A stretch of DNA of 64,000 nt from Eucalyptus grandis (lineage: Eukaryota > Streptophyta > Magnoliopsida > Myrtales > Myrtaceae), in assembly GCF_016545825.1 (NCBI RefSeq), contig NC_052618.1, positions 42,416,196 through 42,480,195 of the forward strand, read 5' to 3'. The position numbers and the translations under genes are program-made. Positions 13,401 to 23,976 of the stretch are shown piece by piece (positions within the stretch are counted from its first letter, which is position 1; each line of letters begins with the position of its first letter). The notes below the pieces were generated by a model, which was not told where the DNA came from, did no database searches, and worked only from the letters and a program-made list of their open reading frames with translations.

Positions 13401-14868
13401 AAAATTTATCTGTTTTTGTTTCATTTTTTGGAAGATGATGCATGTTGTTGAGAATTGCTCGAACTCGGATGAAAATAGAGGAAAAGATAAGAGAGGAAGT
13501 GAGATGGTGGGAGTGAGAAAAAGAAAAGGAATAGTTGTTATAAAATAAAAAATAACAATCAACTAACGATCAACGTTCGACTATAGATGTGCAAATCAAA
13601 TCGGCCATTTAGGATTTCCAAGTAAAAAAAATCCGAATGCAAGTGGGAGATTGGAAATGGTAAAGAAATTTGAAATTTCATGAACAAATCAGTTGTTATA
13701 AAGTTAGGTTGGGAAATATGACAACACTCCACGTAATATTAATATAAATTCAAACCATATTTAAACATACTTAAACATACCCTAAACATACAATTAGGTG
13801 AAGCATACCTAAACATACCACTACTTGCAGCATATAAACGGATATCGAAGTTCAATAAACATAAATATAAAGGAAAACAAGTAGCCAAATTCAACAAGCA
13901 TAAATATAAATGAATATTGAAGTTCAGAGGTCAGAGGCTGTACAAGAGGCGACGGCTTAGTAATAGGAGGCTATTCAATAGGTGGTTTGGCGATAGTTCG
14001 GTTCAAGATGCAACAGCTTGATGATCAGTTGATGATGATTCCATTGCTACAGCTACGAAGGAGGTGGAAGAGGTAGGAATGCAACGAGAAAACTTTCATT
14101 GTTTTAGAAACCATTATCTCTGTATACTTTTTGCATGATATTTTTAGATACTTCCCGACTCTTAAGGTATTTATATTATTCCCATAAACGTCTTCTATCT
14201 TTTATCATCAAACTTGATCCTCCTTCAACTCGAGCTCTAACGCTAGCCTTAGATGAAGTGAGAGTAAAAGATTTGAGAATAAGTGAGTTTTTGAGAAAAA
14301 GTGATATGAGGAAATGCTTTTTACTTACCTTGATAATTCTTTGTCTAGAAGGGGATTTTTAGCAAAATCCTCCTAAAAACATTCCTTGTTACGAAAGCCA
14401 TTGTTCTTGAAAACCTCTCGTATGATACTGTCACATGCATTATTACGAAAGATTTGATAGTATTTCCATAGGAACTTTCAATTTCCTACCTCGAAACTTA
14501 TCCTTTTTTTTTTTTTTTCATTTTTCAAAGGAGTATGCATATTGTTGAGAAATGCTCGAATTTGGATTAACAAAAGGAAAAGATGGGAGAGGAGGTGTGA
14601 TGGTGGGAATGAGAGGAAGAAGAAGAAGAGTTTTTATAAAATAAAAAATAACGATCAAGCAACGTTCAACGTCCATAGTTGTGCAAATGAAATTAACTAT
14701 TTAGGATTTCTAGAGAAAAAGACACTCGGATGCAGGTGGGAGACTAGAAATGGTAAAGAAATTTAAAATTTCACGAACAAATAAGTTGTTGGGATGTTGT
14801 GTCAGGAAATATGACCACACTCCAGGTAATATTAATATTAATTCAAACCATACTTAAACATAATTTGG
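10431..14868. repeat. Tandem array, about 1.09-kb unit, four copies plus truncated fifth
   Basis: The landmark GATGTTAGGTTGGGAAATAT, or a close variant, starts at 10431, 11522, 12604, 13700 and 14793. The spacings are 1091, 1082, 1096 and 1093 bp. Every unit repeats the same series: a CATAC/AAACATAC-rich stretch, a CATAAATATAAAGGAAAAC segment, a GGAGGC and TTGATGATGATT block, TATTTATATTRTT, a CTTGATTCTCCTCCAACT block, and a closing segment around TTTAGGGTTTC and GAAATTTAAAATTTCA. The fifth copy stops after about 75 bp. The first copy also has a ~71-bp internal duplication near 11348-11490. The copies are clearly diverged. No frame above 84 codons is conserved, so this looks like non-coding tandem or satellite-type DNA. 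Confidence 0.9.
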
Positions 14869-14909
14869 ATAGCCCACATTAAAAATTCCATTTTTTCCCT
14901 TCATTTCCT

Positions 14910-15011
14910 TTCCTTCTCTTTCTTTTTGTCTCGGTCCTTGGTTGTTCTAATTTGTCTCATTTCCTTCTCTTTCTTTTTGTCTCGGTCCTTGGTTGTTCTA
15001 ATTTGTCTCAG
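14910..15011. repeat. 51-bp perfect or near-perfect tandem duplication
   Basis: The segment starting TTCCTTCTCTTTCTTTTTGT at 14910 recurs at 14961, including the CTCGGTCCTTGGTTGTTCTA tail. The two copies directly abut. Confidence 0.85.
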
Positions 15012-16078
15012 TCCATTCCCTTGCATTATTCACACGCACCGATCGCTTGATTCATGAGTACCTAGGAACCCCCACCCATCTAGCCACTGTCGTTAGGCCC
15101 TAGGCGAGAACCTCACACGAGCTGCCATCCGCTTCATCAGCCACGAGAGCCTCATCGTGAATTCTTTCCCCCTCTCTCTACCTACCAGTGGCCGCCGGGA
15201 TCGCTCAAGCCTCCTACAACGCCTCAACGAGGCCTGTGCATGTGAGGCTCTTGACCTCAAAAATTGAGGACGTTCGCCTCGATGAACCCATACAAATGGT
15301 TGCTTGATATTGGCAGAGGCATGGGGGGAGCTGGGCGATGGCCTTGCGACACCGGGGAGTGACGATTTGGGGGGAGGCGACGATGGCAAGGTTCGTGTGG
15401 CGACGGAGGAGCAATGCTGTCGTTGCAGATGCTTATTTGGCGCTTGGCAGATTCACAAAAGTGAACAAATGTTGGGTGCACTCAAAGTCTTTTGTTTTTT
15501 TGGTGTAATATGAGCCGAGCCCGGCATGTAAAGTTAAACTCATATTCACCCGACGAAACTAGTAATCTCCCATAAGGAAATAGATATCCTGAACTTTGGT
15601 CTAATTTGAATATCGTCCACGACTTTTTAATTTATTTCATGTAGTTCATGAACTACTAATAAATATTCAATTTAATCTTAGGGTATATGAAAATGTTTTA
15701 TGCTGTCTTTATGGTAATTCAAGTTAACGAAATTTGCTAATAAGACTCCCAATTCATTAGGTTTGAATTATGGATAACAAAAACAAAAATGAAAGTTAGA
15801 CGTTGATTTTTGTAATAAAATATTCATTTCAATCAAAATATAATGATTTATGTCATTGAACAATGATGGATAATTTAACACCCTAACATTTTCTTTTTCA
15901 TTTTTTAAAGTAGATGGGTAAAAAGATAAACATGTTGATTCATCATCTACATCACAAAAAATGCATGATTTGTTGTTTGAGCAAATGAAAGGACCGTATT
16001 GAACACTTACTAATAATTTAGTGGGCATAATATTATATATTGAGTTAAAGCTTATGAATCATTTGTGTTTTTTTTTTG
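15012..16078. other. Intergenic, GC-rich patch then AT-rich DNA
   Basis: About 15040-15480 is GC-rich with several overlapping frames of 66-98 codons, none of which resembles a known protein. The rest is AT-rich and featureless to me. Confidence 0.45.
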
Positions 16079-16535
16079 TTAATACCTTGAAAAACCCTAA
16101 ACTGATATATCTGTGACAAATTTATCTTAAATTAATTTTTTTGACAACGGAAAATTCTAAATTGATATATTCATAACAAATTTATACCAAACTAATTTAT
16201 TCCACTGCTAAAAACCCCAAACCGATATATTTGTGACAAATATAATATCCGATAGATTAGATTAATATTACAAAATATCATAAAAATTGTACAACTGTGA
16301 TGAATAGAGAATATAATCACAAATTGATATATTAGTTAACTATCACGTACCATTCAACTTAACATTTTGACAATAAAATTTAATGAAAATTAATAAATGG
16401 TAAATTTGTCATAAATGTATCAATTTTGGGTAAATTTGTCAAATGCATAACATTTTAAAGGTTTTTAGAAGTCAACAATTTAATTTGAAGTAAATTTATT
16501 ATATGTATATCGATTCGAGATTTTTCAGGTATTAA
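16079..16535. mobile_element. Fold-back MITE, family A copy 1, in the FKBP19 promoter
   Basis: The left end TTAATACCTTGAAAAACCC matches the reverse complement of the right end, TTAATACCTGAAAAATCTC. The similarity runs on through GATATA, AAATTTAYC and a TTGAC element. Each arm contains internal repeats of about 60 bp of the type TTGATATATTNATAACAAATTTA, giving long imperfect inverted arms over about 457 bp. It encodes nothing. It ends 185 bp upstream of the FKBP19 start codon, so it lies in that gene's promoter or close to its transcript start. A second, diverged copy is at 30277-30591. Confidence 0.7.
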
Positions 16536-16664
16536 TTCTTTTTTTCATGAGAAAGTGCGTAAAGGGCAGAATTGTCAAACGAAAGGTCCAGAAAACTTTT
16601 TCTATATTTTTCTGAGAAGGACCAGAAAGCTGAGGCCGTTATCTGCCCGCGCAAGCCCGTCTCC

Positions 16665-16705
16665 CCTCCTCCTCCTCCTCCTCCTCTCTCTCTCTCTCTC
16701 TCTCT
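16665..16705 (+). repeat. CCT/CT microsatellite in the FKBP19 leader
   Basis: A (CCT)n run passes into (CT)n and ends 15 bp before the start codon at 16720. CT tracts at the same relative place precede the second At4g14100-like gene and NEF1. In plants, such GA/CT leaders are bound by BBR/BPC factors. Confidence 0.7.
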
Positions 16706-16719
16706 ATGTGCGCGCGTCG

Positions 16720-19676
16720 ATGGCGTCCATTTCAGCCATCGGGCCACCGCCAACGCCCGCGCCGCCGTCTCCAAGACCTTCCGCGACGGCGGTTCTCCCC
16801 CTCTCTCTGCCCGAAACGATTCCATTCTCCCTATTTCTCCGCTTTCACAAAAGCTGAAGAAGACTGACGCGTTTCCCCTCCTCGTCTTTGAATCTCCGCA
16901 GAGCCGAAGCGGGCCCGCGAGGTCTCGTTCCCCATGGCGACCGCGAACGCCCCTCCGCCCTCGGCTGTCTCTATGCTCCTCCTCCTCCTCTGGTGGTTCT
17001 GGTCAGTATCGGATTGGCTATGCTGCTTTCGTCCAATTACGAGCTAGCGATGACTACTTACGTCATAGCTTAAGCTCCGATCGCGTGTCTTTGCATTAGA
17101 GCCGAGCTGCAGCGGAAGAGCGCGCGGGCTCCGGCGGCGGGAGGTTCTGGTCCCGTCCACAGCGGGGACGCTGGTTGGAGTCCTGTCGAGCGTTTCTCGC
17201 GATCGGGTCGCCCTCGCTTCCGACTTCGCCGACAGTAAACTTATCCTCCCCTTTCCTCTCTCTCTCTCTCTCTATCTCGATGTCGTTGCGCCGCTTCGGT
17301 GTTTCCATTCGAATTGAAAGAGGCTGTCGTGTGAATTTGCTCATGTTTGTCAAGACATTGCTCTACCGCGTGAGATGAAATCGATGTAAATGAGGTCGTA
17401 ATCGCGACTTGTGTCCGTGTGAAAAGTCGGTCCTGTTGGGTGCCGTTGGCTTTGGCTGAATGTTTGTTTTTTCTGTTTGAGGACCGTCGGCCTGTCAGGT
17501 TCTCGTATCCCAGTGTCGATCTGTAAGTTGATATGATATACATTTGCAGATATCATGGCTTACTTACTTGGTGGCGCGTCATTTTCTGCTATCCGTGTTT
17601 GTTAAAATTCATCCACCCGTTGACTGGTTTTGCTTCACGAGTTGCGACATTTATTAATGACTGACTTCATCGGAAACTAATGAATGGATGTCTCGTGAGA
17701 CTGTTTATGCCTACTTCAATTGTTTAAAGACTCGACATTGAAGTGTTTCAAGGTGGCTGGTAGTCTTATTGTAGTTAATTGTTGCTGTATGGTCACAGTG
17801 CCGGCAATTAGAGGGAAGGATTATGGCAAGTCAAAAATGCGTTATCCAGACTACACGGAAACAGATTCAGGTCTTCAGTACAAGGTCATCTATACGCCAG
17901 TGTTGTATTTGAAACTTTTCTTTTTTGTTCCATCTAGAAGCACTTATACTTCGTTTGTTTATTATAATTCATTGCTTAAAGGAAAACCTTTTTCGTCTAG
18001 TTTAATTCATTGCTTAAGGGACTGCAGGACTTGAGAGTTGGAGATGGTCCTACCCCCAAAATGGGAGAGACTGTAGTGGTGAGTGATGATCCTTTACCGG
18101 TGGTGTTTTAAGCATTGCTTGTGGTGCTGCTCATTTTATTTAGTTGATAGAAGGGATTGTCTGCAAATGGGATAACCTTTTATTTCTTTATACCTTGTGT
18201 ATGTTGGAGACTGTATTTTTTTGACAGAATGAATGGTGAAGTTTCGTACATTTGATACTTTTCAATTTGGAGGGGTGAAACCGCTTTAGAAGAAATAATG
18301 AGTGAACATAACTGGCCTTCTTATTCCATATGATTGTGTGATATCATTGCAGGATTGTCTGATATTTAATGTCAATGATGTCAGTGACAGATTGAATAAA
18401 TCACAGGTTGACTGGGATGGTTATACTATTGGTTACTATGGCCGCATATTTGAAGCTCGTAACAAGACAAAAGGCGGTTCCTTTGAGGTATATAGGTTTC
18501 TTTTTTATGCTCTCCATCTCAGAGTCATTGACTTGAAGCAATATCCCCTGTTCCTCTTATGCAGGGAAATGATAAGGACTTCTTCAAATTCAAAGTAGGA
18601 TCTCAAGAGGTTAGTTATGGTTCCCTTTTAACGGCTATGGTAGGTTATATGGAAGCAAAAAGTATATTTTACTCCCTTATCATATAGTTTGTGTGATCTA
18701 GGATATTGTTCAGCTATCCTCTGTATCATTCAAGCATGTCCCTGGTTTTACAAATATTAAAATGTACTTTTATACTTTAATCTATCCCAACTGAGCATTT
18801 CTTTTTGAAGTGCTTCTGTTTAATACTTGGAGCGAGTTAGATAGGTAAGCATGCTTACTGTTCACATTTTCAGGTAATACCGGCATTTGAAGAAGCTGTT
18901 GCTGGCATGGCCCTTGGGGGTGTTAGAAGGTGCTGCATCTGTATCTTGGCTACATAGTCTTTCACTTTGTTCCTGTTCAAGTGTATGGAGTAGTGTATCT
19001 GTATCTGGTCTATATGCTCGTTGTGTTGATGATCCAAATGCTCGTTAGTTATGCATGCCTGTAACGAATCATGATTGATGCTGACAAGAGAGGACAAAAT
19101 GTCTGAAAAAAAGTCTTTGCTAAAGGTAATGGCAGCTTCAGTTCTTATATTCTTTAAATGGCTGGCTTCTTTGACAATGAGCGCAATGTTAACAGTATGT
19201 TGTGGTTTCCCTTGAAGTTTTAGTCAGCATACTTGATGCAGTTCTATATTGTTTACTTAATAAAATTCATAGTGAAGATCTTCTTGCTTGTATCCTATTT
19301 AATTACCTTTAGAATTCAACAAAAAAATAAATACCTTTAGAGTGAAACAATGGCCAGAGTCATACTTCTACTGTTTCTACTGGTTACATTCAAATTCACA
19401 TCTTTATTCACAGCAATGCAGGATCATAGTGCCACCAGAACTGGGATATCCAGAGAACGACTACAACAAAAGTGGCCCAAAGCCCACTACCTTTTCGGTA
19501 ATATTAATGTCTTTTTCTGATAACATCGGAATGGTTAGTCTATCAACTCAACGAAATTTTAGAAGCAACTTTTTTAACAGGGTCAGCGAGCTCTCGATTT
19601 TGTCCTGAGGAACCAAGGGCTGATAGACAAGACACTTCTTTTTGATATCGAGCTCCTTAAAATCATCCAGAGCTGA
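16720..19676 (+). CDS. FKBP19: FKBP19-like thylakoid-lumen immunophilin, ten exons
   Basis: FKBP-type immunophilin resembling Arabidopsis FKBP19 (At5g13410). Clear exons: 17100-17234, 17799-17884, 18028-18078, 18407-18487, 18565-18609, 18874-18929, 19422-19497 and 19581-19676, all GT-AG and in phase. The 5' part is less certain. ATG 16720 opens MASISAIG (Arabidopsis opens MASISSFG) but hits a stop at 16855. Joining 16720-16791 to 16902-17001, using a weak GT donor and a strong pyrimidine-rich acceptor, restores the frame and gives 265 residues against about 256. A twin-arginine RRREV near residues 69-73, then a hydrophobic stretch ending VALASDFAD, suggests Tat import into the lumen. The FKBP core carries DWDGYTIGYYGRIFEARN, VIPAFEEAV and RRIIVPPELGYPEND. 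The usual FDSS Asp and the VI-x-GWEE Trp of FKBP12 are replaced (FEAR, IPAFEE), so isomerase activity may be weak. Confidence 0.88.
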
Positions 19677-22600
19677 TCAACTGAAACACGCTTCAGTTAA
19701 CGAATGAGGTTAGTCTTTGGTTTGCAGCGTATCTTCCCAGTTGAAGTGAAACTTTCGTAGTTCGCGGAGTAATTGAACCAGTCACTTAATCCAGGCAACA
19801 AGAAGCAACAAGTGATGGAGAGGGCATTTTCCTAGAGCCTAGAGTGCATCAATCTAGTTCAGCGCCCACTCTATAATATTAGAGTCAACTGTCAAGCGAA
19901 GGGAAATTGAGGAAGTCACCTAATCAATTCTTTGTCAATCTTGGAGAGGCTCTTTTGTTCTGTAAGCTGCATTTTAGGAAGTACGAATTCCTTATCTATG
20001 CTGCCCGAATTAGCTGGCTATGTATCCTATCACTGTTTTCCCAAGGTGCATCCATTCTTTTGCTAAGTGCGAGTGCTTAGCTAAGTTCTATGATGTTACA
20101 GAGAAGTGCAAGTGCGTCAAGGTTCTATGATTTTATTCTCTCTAAAACTAAGGATAGGCTTCACACTAAGCTCATGCTGCCATTTCTATGTCTAAGCGGT
20201 CACGCCAATGAACATGGACCCCCCTGGGAATTTTCAAGTTCTATTTCGACTGCAAACCGAAAGTTACTTTTACTGCTGAGGGATGAACTAGAAATCTAAA
20301 GCTATAACTTGAGAAGTACCTATACCTTGCGATTAGCTTTAAGACATGGCTTGCGTTTTTTTGCTATTTGGGATAAGGGTGGCACAGGTATGGCATTTCA
20401 CAGATTTGCCTTTGAAGTAGTCTCTGGATGCTAAATGGATGCATTGCGAATCGTTAAACATGGACAAGTTAGACAGTTGGACCAACAACTCTTTTCGCTT
20501 TTTGCTGTTAATCCCACTTGACAACTCTGTTCGTCATTATACTCGCGGACTACTGGGTGGTACAATGAGCCAAAAAAAAAAAAACTACTGGGTGGTACAA
20601 CGCAGCTCTGTTGCCATGAGAGGCTTGTACGGTCGAGTGACTTAACCTTAAGTTGTCCATCGTTTTTAGTATAAGCAACTCATGCCTCCTACACGTCACA
20701 AATATTATTTTTATAATAATATCTGCTTTTTATGAGTGAACTAGGCACAAATATTAATGATCTAAACCAAAAAATAGTCACTCAACACACTAAGCAAAAA
20801 AAAGAAAAAAAAAACCAAGATAAAAAATCAAAAAAGAGTAACTGTTTGAAGAAAGAAATGGAAGAAAACAAATTTGGAATTTTTACTAACAAATAAGGTT
20901 TTACCAAAGAATGAATAAAGTTTGCCAAAAATGAGAAGATTTACTGTGAATAAGTGAAGTTCATTACGAATAAACAATTTTTAGTAACAAATAGACTCGC
21001 TTTACTCTTCGATGAATGCGCTACACCACCCAAAATAGATGAAGTTACTGACAATAATCACACACCGGAAATTTCATTTTTCCATTGAAAAAAAAAAAGA
21101 ATTGCTAAAAAAGGGGCCCACTTTACTTTTTGTTGAAAATGATTTACTTCGGATGAGTTTTTGACTTTATATTCGAAGAAAATGACCTCTACCTAACGGT
21201 GAGGTCATATGACCATAGTAGCCCCCCCCGTCCACATATTACGTTTCGCACGAAAGGCCGAATTTGCTTTACAAATGCGTAATTCCATATAACAACAACC
21301 TTCCAAAAAACTTAAAATGATCTCTCTCTTTCCATATATATCTGTGTCCAATTTCTACTCTTCATTGTGAATTCTATTTCTTGATAGGGTGGCTTTACTT
21401 TGCTTTTGAAATTCACGCATCGCATGTTAGTCTCTACTAACACACAAAAGAAAGGAGAACATAAGACCTCGGCAAACGTAATCGCTACGTACTAACTGCG
21501 TCATATCTTGTTACAAAGGAACGGAAGACCTCAGTAAGGTTATTGAATTCATGACGTAGAAGGGAAATCTCTTGTTGCCAGAGGTTGTCCAATCCTCTAG
21601 ATATACTTCCTGTCTCTTTCCGCAGCAGCCAACGGACGAAAGAGGCAAGGAACAAGATGGAATTTGCAATTCAAGGAGGTCGATTCACTATTGACTGAGA
21701 CGTGCTACCCCATCCTTTAAGGAAGATTAATGTAGCCAGGTTGCTAACGCTTCTCTTCTCCAAGTAATGATTCACTACGCTATACAAGCTTCAAGAAGCA
21801 ATAAATACATTATTAGAAAACCAACTAGGAGTATCATGCTTGTCGAAAATGTGCTTTGGACTTGCGATGCTTATCAAAATGTGAAAGAAAAAAAAATCAA
21901 TTTTAAAGTTAGGTCGTGGATAATACTTATAATCTTTCTGATTTTCCATCTCACCTCGCGAATGCTTCCCTCTAGGTGAAAAGAATAACTTACCTGAACG
22001 AATTGCATTTATAGACATTAATTTAATCAGAAAAAAAGCTGGTAAGTTGCTCAAATAACGATAGATAAATTCACATAAGAGCAAGTAAATTTTTAGGAGC
22101 TAGTAAGGAAAGGCAGACAAAATTAAAAGGATAAGAATGGTTGGTAATTTGTAAATTTAAACAAGAGTTGGTAATTTTATAAGACTATTGATAGAATTCG
22201 AACAAATTATTGAGGAATCAGATGACCCGTAAATTTTTCCCCTAATAATTTTTTTTTTCAATTACCAAGTCTTTAAAAAAACCCCCCAAAAAAAGATCCG
22301 TTTTCTCGATAACCTTCAGTAACCTCATCTCTATCAATTTTGAAGGTTTAAATGCTTCTGGGTCATTGAGCAAACTGAAAACAATAGTTGATGAAGATGG
22401 CATTCAATTATTCGACTTATGCTACATCAAAAGCCACCCAGAAAATCCTGGCTTTGAGCAAATTCTATCCCTCCTCATCGGCTGTGCAGTTTGTGGACAT
22501 AATGCTTGAACAGGACAGATTATCGTTCTGATGAGAGTCCCATTGCATGGGGTCAGTTATTGAATTATTGATAGAAACTATGCAAAAGTTGAAAATAAGA

Positions 22601-22679
22601 AGCGTACTCGACGCGTTTTCACCGGTTATATCGACTCATTAATGGAAATTGGATTATAGAAAAATTACAAAAAAAAAAA
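19677..22679. other. Intergenic downstream of FKBP19
   Basis: The first few hundred bases are presumably FKBP19 3' UTR. The remainder is AT-rich with scattered A-runs (20572-20583, 20800-20815, 21090-21100) and a small C-run at 21224. No gene or bounded repeat is recognised. Confidence 0.45.
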
Positions 22680-23100
22680 AAAAATCTTAAATTTATTGTA
22701 CATATACTAATTCAATCCTAAATTTTCAATTTGACCAATTTAGGCCTAGACTTTGATGAATTTGCAATGTAATCATTCCGGTCAATTTTAATCGGAAATT
22801 GCTGATGTGAATAATTTTTATTTTTGTTTTTTAATTTTTTTATTTATAGAAATTTAAGGGAAAAGAAGGAAAAAAAGAAAAAAAATTATAAAAATTTAGA
22901 AACTGGTTAAATAAATTGCAAAAACTATCAATGTTAACGAGCCATCATGTAGAATGACCAACATTCACGTCAACAATTTTAGAAAAAAAATCGGTCAAAA
23001 TGACTATATTAGCAAATCGTCAAAAGTATAAGATTAAATTGACGAAATTGAAAAGTTTAAAATTAAATTGATATCTATATAATAGATTTAGGATTTTTCA
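22680..23100. mobile_element. Fold-back MITE, family B copy 1
   Basis: The left arm runs from AATCTTAAATTTATTGTACA through CAATTTGACCAATTTA and AATCATTCCGGTCAATTTT. The reverse complement of the right arm reads AATCCTAAATCTATTATATA, CAATTTCGTCAATTTA and AGTCATTTTGACCGATTTT. The arms are thus about 110-120 bp of imperfect inverted repeat around an AT-rich centre. No coding capacity. Ends are placed to within about 10 bp and no target duplication could be fixed. A relative spans 51922-53605. Confidence 0.6.
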
Positions 23101-23976
23101 TTAGCAACTATCATCATCCGATTACTCAAATGTTCAATGTGAAAGATAGGCATGAGAATTCAAAGTTGGATGGTAGCTAGGCTGATTACTTGCATAACTC
23201 TAATAAATATGCCCTTGTTTGCTATCGCTACTTCGCCACATCGTACCATTTCTTCGAAGGGTTCCAATCCATGATAATCACGCATATGTAATGTGATACA
23301 ATGATATGATGCCGACCTTGAATGATCATTTTCAAAGCATATTCTGAAAAATTATCAAATGAGAACACTCCGACGGGACGAAATAAATATCATGCACTTT
23401 CTCGTAACAGTAGTAGTTGCGTGAAATGCTCCTCAGACGAAGGCAGCATCAACCCCTATAATGGATGCAGCCTCCAAGACCGGTGGTGGCCATTAATGCC
23501 CAGTCTCTATCCATTCCGATTCCATACATCCTCTCTCTGTGCAGCAACTAATGCAGCAGACTCCTCCAACCTCAATGGGTCACCATGTGCTGTCAGCTGG
23601 ATGACCTTTAATTGCCTGTCTCCCTCTGCTGTAACTTCTGGAAAGAAAAACGTCATTCGTCCGGAATAGCCTTTGAAGGCTTTAAGCTGGGATTGCAGTC
23701 GTCGTTATTAGATATTTAGGCATTGGCTTGGCGTTGCACTTGCTTTTGTGCACTAAGTAGAATGGCATGGTTGAGTTCATCTTCCCACTAAAAGGGTGTG
23801 TGAATCTGTTCTTGCAACTAATACTTATGCTCCTTTTTCTCTCCTTTCAGTTGTAGTTGTTGGTCACACCAGTCCTGACGACGCGAATCTTTTTGTTTGT
23901 TCAGAAAGCGACAAGGTTTTAGGACGTTGGTAGTTCTTCTTCTTGTTCTTCTTTGTTGTTCAGGGAGTTTTGGATA
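23101..23976. other. 5' flank of the NPF transporter gene
   Basis: Presumed promoter and leader of the transporter gene. A 115-codon frame at 23322-23669 resembles nothing known to me. No convincing TATA element could be chosen. Confidence 0.4.

Noticed and set aside
10431..14868. Possible CRISPR-like or gene-family array
   Set aside because: The ~1.09-kb units are tandem repeats of plant DNA with no short-repeat/spacer structure and no conserved frame.
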